Below are positions 25,235 to 34,444 of a stretch of 64,000 nucleotides of DNA, piece after piece. Position 1 is the stretch's first letter. The number at the start of each line of letters is the position of its first letter. Source of the DNA: Fistularia commersonii. Its lineage: Eukaryota; Chordata; Actinopteri; Syngnathiformes; Fistulariidae. The stretch is from contig JBBMNZ010000001.1 of the NCBI GenBank assembly GCA_037954325.1, forward strand, positions 22,425,258-22,489,257, given 5' to 3'. Made by a program: the position numbers and the translations under genes. The notes beneath the pieces are model-generated. The model did no database searches. It worked only from the letters and a program-made list of their open reading frames with translations, and was not told the origin of the DNA.

Positions 25235-25260
25235 TGGGAAAGGAGGGAGACCGGCTGGGT
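24990..25260 (+). repeat. Purine-rich tract with (GA)n core
   Basis: Over about 270 bases the plus strand is overwhelmingly A and G, with an uninterrupted (GA)n of about 43 bases at 25190-25232. The 182-codon minus-strand frame (24972-25520) is its translation, rich in Ser and Leu repeats, and is rejected as a gene. Such tracts can form triplex DNA or bind GAGA-type factors. Confidence 0.85.
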
Positions 25261-25299
25261 GTTTTGGGTTGTCTGATGGATGAGGGTGTAGTAGGGTTG

Positions 25300-25480
25300 G
25301 TGGGGGCGGTGTCTCCTGAATGATGATGGCCTAATATCATCATCCCCCTGTCAGGCCTAATAGGCTTTCCTTGGTAGAAATCAGTCACACAGAGCCGCCA
25401 TAATGCCCGGGCCCCTGACAGCATCATCCATCCACTCAAGCCAAGCGAATGTCTCCAAACTAATAAGGAAATATATGGTT
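25300..25480. promoter_or_regulatory. Candidate regulatory block with duplicated GGCCTAATA
   Basis: GGCCTAATA occurs at 25328-25336 and again at 25354-25362, 26 bases apart, within repeat-free sequence that also holds TGATGATGG / CATCATCC and CTAATAAGG. The duplicated site suggests cooperative binding, but this is inference. Confidence 0.28.
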
Positions 25481-27059
25481 CAAGGAGATCTGAAAAATTA
25501 AACAGGTAGCTTATGAACAATTTGTTTCACCGGGATGTTTATTATATTTATCGAATGTTGCGGCGGCCGAGGTGCCTTTCTCACTTCGGCTCCTGTTTGA
25601 GACATTGGCTCGGAGCGCCGTGTGCTGACAGGGCAGGTCTGTAAAGTATGAAATAACCCCCCCGCTTTTCTTCCTCGGGGTTGGCCTTGTCCTCCGGTGT
25701 TGCCTGGCCTTAGTTTTGTCATCCCAAAGCGAGACAGAACACTTCGTTCATCCGAGTGGAGCTACATTTTTCCGCTCCGTCGTTGCATTAACAACACGCC
25801 CAGGCACGGGGGGTCATCATCAGTCGGGGTAAAAATACTTTTTCAATCTTTATTCTGGTGATCAATGCGGTTCGCGTCTTCTAAAATATTCTAATTTTAG
25901 CCGCAGTGCTTCGTAGGAGTCACCCGTTTCTGTTTTCCTCGCCGCAAGCCTATCTACAATACACCTGTCATTGCTTTCCCTCATGCAATAGCTGATCACA
26001 GCACACTTTAAACATGGTTGCTCTCCTCTTATCTCTGCCCATACCCTACCGATCGCGCTATCTCCGATCGCCACTTTAATCATGTGACACCTCCTCAGCG
26101 CCGCCCCGCCGTCAGCCTCATGAGAAAACTGCCGCCGTCAATAACGACGACAACTTTTTCAAAGTCCGCTTATAAAAAAAAATCTCAGCCCCATCAAAAT
26201 GGTCAGATTCCATTATGGACCGTGCGCTATGAAAAGAAGAGGCCTCTCGCGAATCGGGCGATTGTTGTTTTGCATCACTTTGAGAAGCTATACATACACG
26301 CGGAATGCGATGGCTGCGCATTTTTACCGTGAGTCCCGCTCCGTCTTTCTTATTCATATAAAGTAATTACCTGCAAACTCTTCAGTCTTTGTGACAGTCA
26401 ATATTTGAAGTTGGCACGGAACGCAGAGGCCCTCCAGTGTGTAAACATACACGCGATTGTCTGAGCTTTACTTTCCATATAAGGATACTTTGCGGCCCCC
26501 TTTATTATCATCTTTATTTATTTATTTTCGTTACTCTCAGATACGTTTCGGTTGTTTGTCCGTGGCTTCGTCTGCTGTCGCCTGTTTTGGTCTCATTTGG
26601 AGCCATGTCATCGCCGCTCACGCGACAGCCTGCCCGCTCTTGTGCGTTAAATCTGCAGTTGTACAGGAGAGCCGGTTCGGCGCGACGGCGTTGCGAGGCC
26701 TTTGTGGTCGCCATGCTCAATGGTTTTCTTTATGCCGTGAAAGCAGAGCGATACAGTAACAGCCAGAGGCAGAAAGGAGCCGTCTGTCGTCGAGGCGGCT
26801 GGTAACACTTGTTTTGCTCACCCAACCAGGGGGCCGTGGAGAATAGAGGCGAGGCAGCTGGTTGGCCTAACAGGAAATGCAATGGTAACAGTATCAACAG
26901 CTGCCCTCTTTGCCACGCAAGCCAAATGTCCGGCAACAACGGGTCATATGAAAAGCCACGTGTTTGGATAGCTGCGGGGATTTGGTCGGTACCGCGTCTC
27001 TGTTTAATATTGCAATGTCAAACGAGTGCCCTTTGTGTGTTTTCTCATTAGAGCTTTAC
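25481..27059. other. Unique, fairly CpG-rich intergenic DNA
   Basis: No gene recognised. Open frames up to 122 codons overlap on both strands (26437-26805 plus, 26514-26720 minus). Parts near 25740-26110 and 26560-26810 are CpG-rich and may be regulatory. Confidence 0.4.
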
Positions 27060-27290
27060 ACTCGAAGCTTAGTCATTTTGCAGGCGATGACACGACCGAT
27101 GCCAGTGAATGGCGGGTAAACAAGGCAAAAACAATGGCCCAAGTGGAGCGGCGCTTGGCCACGGTGAGAGGGATTGCTCCATTGTGGCATATTTAATGTG
27201 AGATTATCAGGTGTGGAGCTTCCGGAGCTCCTAAATATGGCATTATGACCTTTGAATTATCAGAAAATAAATGGGTGGCTTTGCAGTTTC
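27060..27290. promoter_or_regulatory. Candidate enhancer-like block with paired SOX motifs
   Basis: ACAATGG at 27131-27137 and CCATTGT at 27179-27185 are the same SOX-type heptamer in opposite orientation. Around them are CATATTTAATGTG, AGATTATCAGG and TGAATTATCAG. No repeats. Inferred regulatory DNA. Confidence 0.3.
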
Positions 27291-27619
27291 TTTGTCTTCC
27301 CTGTACCTGTGGCTGGAACCGTGACCTCCAAGGCGGGTCAAGATGACCCCCCCACAGGAGGGAATTAATCATGATGTCACCTCTGCAGCCCGATCCCCTC
27401 TTGCTATCACTAACTTTGAGTGTCCTTAGCATTCTTTCACTTCCCCTGCTCCTTCTCTGACCCCCAGTCTAAACAAACTGCCTGTCAGCACTGTAGCGAC
27501 AGGTACGACAGCTCCGGCCTAATGTGAGGAGTGATCTACCCCAAAAAGTAACACTCTCCCCGTCCTCGACTCTCTGTCTCCGGCTCTGTCTACCTCCTCT
27601 TCCCTCTCTATCTCTGGGG

Positions 27620-27651
27620 AAAAAAAAAAAAAAGGAAAAAAAAAAAAAAAA
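27620..27651 (+). repeat. Double poly-A run
   Basis: Fourteen or so A, then GG, then about sixteen A. Upstream 27400-27615 is pyrimidine-rich. No retroposon body recognised. Confidence 0.85.
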
Positions 27652-28178
27652 TCTCCGGCTCAACTTCTGATGTCTTTTCCTGCCTAGAAATTACAGTTGA
27701 GCTGTGAAAATATGTAATTATCACATGTACACTTGGCTATTTGAAGACGGAATTTGTTTTAAGCCTCCGTCCAACTTCCACGTGAGTTTCAAATAAGGGG
27801 GAACGAGGGGATGGCAGGACAAATTTCAGATGATAATAACAGAGTCTTTGTTTAAGTCTTAGTTACATCCAATTTGCCGGGAGCTTTAATTCACCCTTAC
27901 GGGATCATTGTTGAACATACATCTGCGAATCTGGTGGTATTATCTACCATTTGCTAACTTTAATACCTTGCTGGGATTGCTCTGCATTAGAGCTTATTCT
28001 GTGTCTGGCTCGGAGACTCCGACTCCCTTTTATGCGCAATTCATTACTTCAATATGAAAGACTCATTGGGGTCATCTTGGAATGAACGTAGCCATCAGTT
28101 TACATTCTTAGTCATCATTAGATGAATAAATATCAATGAGATTACCTCATAAGCCTTGGTAAGTCCCCCCCACACCCT

Positions 28179-28183
<5 letters not shown>
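27652..28183. other. Unique intergenic DNA
   Basis: Repeat-free, no gene. Contains AGAAATTACAG and ATGTAATTATCACATG near 27690-27726; possibly regulatory. Confidence 0.4.

Positions 28184-28242
<59 letters not shown>
28184..28242. repeat. (AC)n microsatellite
   Basis: About 29 uninterrupted AC units between CTACACG and AACCCCGCC. A poly-A run with one G follows at 28302-28324. Confidence 0.95.
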
Positions 28243-28339
28243 CCCCGCCATATCTTCTCGAGCATGAAGCAAGTATTAAAGAGCCGTTTGGGTTAGCATG
28301 TTAAAAAAGAAAAAAAAAAAAAAACCCTAGCTGTGAATT

Positions 28340-28830
28340 AGTCCACATTTCTGAGCCGGCGTGAATTATCCCAGATCTTTTTCATGTTGCAAGAGAGACC
28401 GAGGCGATTTCCAAATCGGGAGGGAAACGTGGTCGTGATAATAGTCTAAAGGAAGACCAACAGATGGTGGAATCTGCTTTCAGTGACCTTAAATACCTTA
28501 TCTGCACCTTTGAAGCCAGAGCAAGGTGATTGGCAAGTCAATTTGTGATAGTATCGGTCGATGTACTTGGCACACTTAATGCTCTTTGCTCCAGATAAGT
28601 CTGCTTAATATGAAAACTGTCATAATTCATCCGCCTTTTTCAGCAATGTACATTTTCCCGTGGAATCATCAATCCAGTCACCTGTCAGAGGAGATGTGTC
28701 AGGATCCCCATTCTGCCATCCGCCCTTCTGTGATTTCACTTTATGGAGATTATCCCACACTATGAAGCAGTTAGGATTATTCCTCTGGTATGTTGAATCA
28801 AAGTTAGTTTTTCCCTCCGTGAGCACGGCG
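28340..28830. promoter_or_regulatory. Candidate regulatory block
   Basis: Repeat-free half kilobase containing GTGAATTATCCC, AGATAAG/GCTTAATATG, GTCATAATTCATCC and GTTAGGATTATTCC (a K50 homeodomain-like GGATTA). A 127-codon minus-strand frame and a 99-codon plus-strand frame overlap over 28620-29003, so neither is convincing. Enhancer role inferred. Confidence 0.27.
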
Positions 28831-29029
28831 TGGAACCCAGATAGGAGGGATGAGCGCGGCGCCTGGCGCACCGTGTGGATGTTTTTTCCAGTGTGTCCGC
28901 TCTTTGTCCGGTCCCCCCTGTCAAAGGCATCACAGTCCCGTCCCCCTCTCAGTCGGTAGTTTCCTGTATAAATTAACAGACTCAGTAGAGAACTAGATTC
29001 CAATCTTAGGGCAAAGTAGAGTGTGCAAA

Positions 29030-29340
29030 TTAGCCATGTTTTTTAATTAAGTGCACACTGCTAAGGCGGAAGGCCATTGTTCCAGATGGGGCAGGTGCAA
29101 ATTTATTCTCCGGGGAAGCGCCGCGTTGTCCGTCCTCCAGCCGAGTCCCATCCTCGGCCTAATCAGCCCCCAGCTTGAAAAATGTCCACATTTTGGCACC
29201 CTCGTGCTGGGAGACTTGCTGAGAGTGGTCAGAAATTATTCATTATTTGAGCCCTCATTTGTAACATTTCCATTAACTGTTGTCACATCGCAGACAGGCT
29301 TAATATTTGATTTTTGATCATTACAGCTGCCGGGAAAAAT
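29030..29340. promoter_or_regulatory. Candidate enhancer-like block
   Basis: TTTAATTAAG at about 29042-29051, a SOX-like CCATTGT at 29074-29080, GGCCTAAT at 29156-29163, AATTATTCATTATTTG and TTAATATTTG. No repeats. Regulatory role inferred. Confidence 0.28.
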
Positions 29341-29919
29341 GTAGCAGTCAGTCTTTTGAAAGTTCATATGAAACAATGTTTTGCGTGTGCCGCCTCCATG
29401 TTGTGCTACGCTCTGAATAAAACATGACAGGCAGGTGGGGGAAGTTATGCTTTCGAGGAATTTTTTTTTCCAACATTTTAGTTCAGGGCTAAAATCGGGT
29501 CGACATCCGGGAGGTCACGCTATAGTGCCGGACCGCTCCTGTATTATATCGAACGACCCTTTGCCGAATGGTGTTTGGGTGGTAACATGAACACATGTGG
29601 ATAGTGTTGGGTCTATGGATTATTAACAGCTTATAACATATAAACAAGCAGCGAGCGATGCCTTTGTCAGTTATCCACACCTCTGTGTAAAAATCCCTCA
29701 AATTCTCTACCATCCCTTCGCTCTTTTTATCTTTTATTTTCTGTTTTCGCCCAAGTGCATGCAAGATCTGACCTTGCTAGTGTGGAATAGTCACTTATCT
29801 CCCAGGAAAACACAGGGAAAAAACAAACTAACAAAGCATTCATTTAAAAATATTCTCCCCTATGTGTAAAAATGTTATTTGAAATGTTTCTATATTTCAT
29901 TTTTTAAACTGCCCATGTG
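29341..29919. other. Unique intergenic DNA
   Basis: No gene or repeat recognised. Confidence 0.45.
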
Positions 29920-29922
29920 CAC

Positions 29923-29962
<40 letters not shown>
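29920..29962. repeat. (AC)n microsatellite
   Basis: About 21 AC units with one G interruption near the start. Confidence 0.95.
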
Positions 29963-29964
<2 letters not shown>

Positions 29965-30888
29965 ACAGCGCTGAAAGGTTTGCTGAAGCTTTCATTCACT
30001 CCATTTACTGTATGATATTTACTATGATGGCATTAATGGATGAATTAAAAGATTTTTTTTAATTCTACCATGTACACAAAATTGATGAATTCATTCATCA
30101 ATTACAATTTTTAAGATTTATAAAAAAAAAAATAAAAAAAAATCGCCAGAAATGAAAACATTCAATTCTAGAATGGATCAAGGTGCCCCGAAATGCGCAA
30201 AAAAGGCAAATCTCTGGTGGGTGACAGGGACAATGGTGTCTCCGTTGGGTTGCATACATTCCTCAGTGGGGGCTCGAATCAGACGAGGACCAGTCACAGA
30301 TAATGAGCTGTCTTTAATCACGGGAGACAGTACTTTGAGATGTTTTGCATCACATTTGCAGGGAAGGGAGGAATGAAAGGGGAGGGGGGGTCTAATTACT
30401 CTACGCCGGAAAAATCACACGGTTTCCTGTCCATCGGAACTGAAGCTGAGTCCTAACCAACCTTGACAGGAAGTGACAACAAAGACTGTCTCTGTTCTGG
30501 AAATGTACCGACACGGTGAAACAAAGAAATGTAAATCACAACAAAACTGGAGACATTAATGATTGGAGCGTTTGAATTCATGGATTTTCCCTACCATTTC
30601 AGAGTTAAAGCGCAAGGATTCTTGCTTTTTCTTATGAATTGTTTAAGAAAATACAATATACGGTTGATGGAAAATGCAGCGTACTTTATTGAAGTTTCAC
30701 AAATGTAATTCTTGACAGCCGCCATGTGAGCATTTCCTATGCGCATCCGTGAAACGCCCCTTTTCCTCTGACAGAGTGAAGATGAAACAGTGCACATCAA
30801 ACCGGAAAAAGCCTCATAATACGAGCCACAGTTGACTTTAACTCAAACCAGACTCTGACTGAAGTTGACAGACGATGGAAAAAAAATC
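29963..30888. other. Unique DNA with A-rich patch and palindrome
   Basis: An almost continuous 22-base palindrome, ATTGATGAAT / ATTCATCAAT around a central TC, lies at 30081-30102, next to an A-rich patch at 30120-30141. No gene seen. Confidence 0.5.
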
Positions 30889-31160
30889 AAAAACCCCGAA
30901 TGCGGCGATGGATTCGTTCCCAGATCCGAGGCGTGTTTCTCCTGGCTCCTCCTACTTCAATTGTCTGAAACGCTAATTGCCGACGGCACCCCGAGCTAAT
31001 CGAAAGACGCCGCTCCCATCGTCGGCGGAAGGGCCCGGTCGGATCGAGGAAGTCCAAATGTTTTTGCCGGGCCAAACCGACGTATATGCCAGCGATGAAA
31101 TAAAATCGACGTCCGAGGGTTCCTACTTTCCACAGTGCCGGGCGCATTCCATTATTCTGA
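30889..31160. promoter_or_regulatory. Small CpG-dense segment
   Basis: By eye there are about 28 CpG in roughly 255 bases, more than expected from its moderate GC content and far denser than the flanks. It contains repeated TCG/CGA words (ATCGTCGGCGG, TCGGATCGAGG). A 109-codon minus-strand frame (30887-31216) and a 62-codon plus-strand frame overlap here; neither resembles a known family. A small unmethylated regulatory island is the likeliest reading, with a coding exon as the alternative. Confidence 0.4.
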
Positions 31161-32200
31161 GATAAGTCTTCCAATCCCCCTACTATTTCATTCATGTCCA
31201 TATCCATAAGCGGCAAAAAGATTTGTCCCGTAACCTTGTGTGATCATTTGCATCTAAAACGATATTGGACATTTGTTATTCCATCAATCAATACCATCTC
31301 TCCCATTCTCTGTGCGCATAATCTCAGACCCTGCATGCAAAATGCTTAACAATAACATGTATGTTATACAAGAAGCCATATATCATCCCTGGACGCATTT
31401 ACATCGTGTTAACAATTTCTCAGGGCAGATTAGAGGACGCTGAGACAGCAGCCCAGATCCCATGAGAGGTGGGCTTTGGGAGCTGATAAGGCCAGCCATA
31501 GGAAGGCAGGATTAATACGTATGACCAGGACACATAGAGGCTCTCTGATTATTCCGGCTGAAAAACGGCCCCATCCAATCGTCTCCCACGTGATTAAATA
31601 CAGCCTGAGTGCAGACGGGGAGGCAAAGGGATGGGGAGATAACCGATTTTATTTATGCAAGCCGGTTAGCCTGGCGGATCACGTCTGAGGATTGTTCACG
31701 CTACGGGGGTGAGGGATGGCACTGGGGGGGGGGGGGGCTCGTCCCTGATCACACACACAGAGCTGCGCTGGCTGTCGTCGTCCCCCCCCGCCTTTTCCTG
31801 GCTCCCTTGCGCAGAATATGGATCAGGCGTCCCCAAAATCATCCGGAGATTTTCAAATTGAATTTTCGCAGCGCCACCGACGTCGTATTCAAGGAGACAT
31901 TGTCGTTCCTTCGGGAGGGGGGAGGGGGAATCACAATTTCCTCAAAGCTGGACGAACCGAAAAGAATTTTGAACTATATGAATGTATAAACACGGGATTG
32001 ACAAAAGAACCCATTTTGTTTTCAGCGAGGCTGCAATGTCAAAGTTTTTCCTTTTTACAAGCCTTTGATCATTGATTGTTTGCCTTGAGAGCCTGAAATA
32101 AACCAATTTTTTTTTTTTTTGACAATTCCCAGATGGATTATTTCCCTCAATCCTTTGAAATGATCTTCTGTGAGCATTTTTTCACGTGTGCCTAAAATCG
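31161..32200. other. Unique intergenic DNA with G(14) run
   Basis: G run at 31724-31737 and T(14) at 32107-32120. The plus-strand 126-codon frame at 31609-31989 crosses the G run and is not convincing. Sequence near 31580-31690 is enhancer-like. Confidence 0.45.
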
Positions 32201-32330
32201 ACAGTGCGGCCGCAGAGCTTCTCTCTCGTCATTTTAATTGGTTAGACTTTTAACAGTCTCGGGGGTCTCCGCGGCCAATCGTCAGCCGCCATCAAACCGA
32301 CAGCCAATCATCCGCACCATGTAATCCTAG
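32201..32330. promoter_or_regulatory. CCAAT-box cluster in CpG-rich sequence
   Basis: Three CCAAT cores occur within 72 bases: inverted ATTGG at 32237-32241, CCAAT at 32275-32279 and CCAAT at 32304-32308, in CpG-rich sequence with GCGGCCGC at about 32207. Spacing near 30 bases between the direct copies is typical of NF-Y-bound promoters and enhancers. No TATA box or first exon is visible, so this is a candidate only. Confidence 0.35.
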
Positions 32331-32494
32331 TCTCTGCATCCTCTTTCCCTCCATCCATACATCTCTCCTCCGGTCTTCTTCCAGACCTCCTGCCTGGCTA
32401 GTTCCAAACCTCAGCGTTCCTTCTACACAAATCTTCACTATCCCTGCTCCGAACACGTCCAAACCCCCTCGCTCTGACGGTATCTCCAGGCTCT
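32331..32494. other. Pyrimidine-rich unique DNA
   Basis: Rich in CCTCC/CTCTCC words; no gene or named repeat. Confidence 0.4.
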
Positions 32495-32727
32495 GTTATC
32501 CAAAAACATGCCGTAGGCTCTGTGGACACCCTAAATTGTCCAGACATGTTCAATGAGAGAGTGAATGGTTGTACATCCCTGTATGATCCGTGAATGAAAG
32601 ATTTAGCGTTTTTCTGTCTCCATATGTGGCCCCGTGATCAATTGGCGATCGGTCCAGGGTGAACTCACCTCTCACAACCGGGATAGGCTGCGCCCTCCCT
32701 GAGTGCAGGACGAATGAATGAATTATT
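32495..32727 (+). repeat. Family A dispersed repeat, 3' two thirds
   Basis: Contains CCAAAAACATGCC, GACACCCTAAATTGTCCAGAC, GAGAGAGTGAATGGTTGTAC, ATGTGGCCCCGTGATCAATTG, GGTCCAGGGTGAACTCACC, ACCGGGATAGGCTGCGCC, GAGTGCAGGA and GAATGAATGAATTAT. The head is missing. About 50 bases are inserted or duplicated between the core and the TGTGGCC block. Confidence 0.75.
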
Positions 32728-32827
32728 TCTAAAACTCCACCCGTTTACGTATTGTAAAGTTTCAAGTACTGTAACATATTAGACGGCACTTTGTTATCAT
32801 TGCACCCCGATCCATCTATTGCTGACT

Positions 32828-32960
32828 CGTTCATTCGTTATCAATGCCGCTTCCGTGGGCCGCGGAGGGCGGGGGCCTGGAGCCGGTCCAGGCTGACGTG
32901 GGGCGAGAGGCGGAGCCGACCCCGGACCGATCGCTATTCGATCGCGGGCCATCTATCATG
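32828..32960 (-). repeat. Family A tail fragment, CpG-rich
   Basis: GTTCATTCGTTATCAATGCCG, then CCTGGAGCCGGTCCAGGCTGA, GGGGCGAGAGGCGGAGCC and GACCCCGGACCGATCGC are the reverse complement of the family A 3' end. It faces the preceding plus-strand copy tail to tail, 100 bases away. It is notably richer in CpG and GC than the other copies. Confidence 0.65.
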
Positions 32961-33119
32961 GTATGCGTGTCGTCGGTAACCCCTCGCCGATACTCGGCTC
33001 TAATTTACTCTGAGATCTCAAACTACGTCCCTGACAGGAACAGTTTCAGGTGTGATCATACTTCACATTAGATTCCGTACACAATTACCTAATTAACTTC
33101 TTAAAAAAAAAAAAAAGAC

Positions 33120-33300
33120 CACCTCGGCGCAGATTGAATTTCTTTTGGTAGTAAGAGGGTGCTTAATTAATTAATTGTGTTAATGACCCATTAATGGCGC
33201 CGCACGAGGAATTCTGATGAGCCACCTTAATTAAATATTATCTCAATGTTTAATCAATGCATTTAATTATTCACATGGTAATTTCCAAAGGAATCAATTT
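33120..33300. promoter_or_regulatory. Homeodomain-motif (TAAT) cluster
   Basis: CTTAATTAATTAATTG at 33162-33177, GTTAATGACCCATTAATGG at 33178-33196, CTTAATTAAATATTATC from 33226, then GTTTAATCAATG, ATTTAATTATTC and GGTAATTTCC. That is about ten TAAT/ATTA cores in 140 bases, not arranged as a simple tandem repeat. Typical of enhancers bound by LIM, HOX or DLX-type homeodomain proteins; the factor cannot be specified. Confidence 0.4.
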
Positions 33301-33796
33301 GGTCCCGGGTCGCGGGGACGAAACGCTGACTGTGTGTTCCCTGATTCATCGCTGAATCGGTCATTCGGTTCAAAATCCTCTTTTAATCAAGAGGAAATAT
33401 CCATTTGGCCCACGTCCATATGTTTTTTTTTTTTTTTTTGCGGGTAAGAGCGTCGTTTTGATTATTCCGATATTAATTCTAATTGTTCTATTTGAAAGAT
33501 ATGTTTTAATTAGGGATATTAGATGTTGCCATTACATTTCCGTGGTCGCAATGTGTCCTCGAGCCGTTAGCGGAGATAAATGCGTGCGTTCATGTATTCA
33601 TGGCAGGCTACCCACAATATGCAGGATATCTGTTAAACAAAAAAAGGATGCAATTTCATCACCGGATTTTTCCTCTATCTCTATCATCCAAAGATCTACA
33701 TATCGGCACGTCCATGAACCTCTGCATTTCCTCTTTCTTCCCTCCTCCCCCGGCGTCTCTAGAACAAACTGGAAGACCTCAGTCATCATCCTCGTT
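33301..33796. other. Unique DNA with T run
   Basis: T run at 33422-33439. A 146-codon plus-strand frame (33458-33898) begins in AT-rich sequence (MIIPILILIVLFERY) and runs through pyrimidine-rich DNA; no family resemblance, so not called. Motifs ATATTAATTCTAATTG and TTTTAATTAGGG suggest regulatory DNA. Confidence 0.4.
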
Positions 33797-34444
33797 TTAG
33801 CTCAAATTTGGTGGGATCAAAGGTGGCCAGCTGGGCGGGGGCGGGGAGCAGATGGTTGCCTGCTCAAGGGGACTCGGCAAAGGCCCTTCAGGTTTTAACA
33901 CCTCCTCTCCCCTGGGTGCCGGGGCGGGGAGGGTCGGTGTGGGCTGGTATCCGGCTCGGGGAACCTACCTGAGCTCAGCGGCATGACCGGCAGGCTTCCA
34001 CTGCACTCCACCTCCCGCTTGGCTCACATATGGCACCAGCCGCGGGGGCCTTGAGCCGGGGCTCCGACCCGAACGGAGTGAACCGCGGAGGGACAGGAAA
34101 ATGCTAAACCTCTGTTACTGAGTGGAGTTCATTAACGTCTCTCCATAAACAAAATATCTCAATAGCCAAACAATCATATATAAAAAGGTGGAGGCCGCAC
34201 ACACATGGATTAAACACATTCCTTCAGACTCTCATAGTCTTACCTCTTTACCTCCAGTAACCCGCTGTCGGTAAAGTCTGTCTGCCCGGGGATGACTGGT
34301 TGCAGAGACTCCAGGTGCTCGGTCAGATTAATCCCTCGCCAAATCAGCTCCGCCTCAGCAGTCTCCAAGTTCCTGGAAAGGAGCCTGCTGGGAACATGAA
34401 GTAGCACTTGTGGTCCGGGATTATGACTTTTGGACTTGTTGGCC
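33797..34444 (-). CDS. Weak three-exon candidate gene, unidentified
   Basis: On the minus strand, exon A (34444-34244) follows the acceptor TGTGTCCTCAG and ends AAGAG|GTAAGA, a consensus donor. It is open for 66 codons with a plausible composition (contains NLETAEAELIWRGINLTEH and PVIPGQTDFTDSGLLEV). Exon B (34049-33969) follows CTCAAG or the alternative GTCGGAG in the same phase and ends GCTCAG|GTAGGT. It reads RLVPYVSQAGGGVQWKPAG. Exon C starts after a C-rich acceptor CCGCCCAG at 33831 and meets TAA at 33799-33797. Introns would be 194 and 138 bases, normal for short teleost introns, and both junctions keep the same phase. No start codon or upstream exon was found and I recognise no protein family. 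GT/AG pairs arise easily by chance, so this is speculative. Confidence 0.2.
33833..33946 (+). other. G-quadruplex-capable GC-rich patch
   Basis: GGG-TGCC-GGGG-C-GGGG-A-GGG at 33914-33933 meets the classic four-run G4 pattern, with a further GGG at 33941. Another three runs (GGGCGGGGGCGGGG) lie at 33833-33846. On the minus strand these are C-rich tracts before the candidate exon C. Confidence 0.6.

Noticed and set aside
24972..25520. 182-codon minus-strand open frame, the longest in the window
   Set aside because: Its middle is a translated (GA)n/(CT)n tract giving Ser-Leu repeats, and the rest shows no domain. It is a product of low complexity.
33458..33898. 146-codon plus-strand frame with a hydrophobic start resembling a signal peptide
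   Set aside because: The hydrophobic start is encoded by ATT-rich DNA and the remainder crosses pyrimidine and G-rich tracts; no family resemblance.
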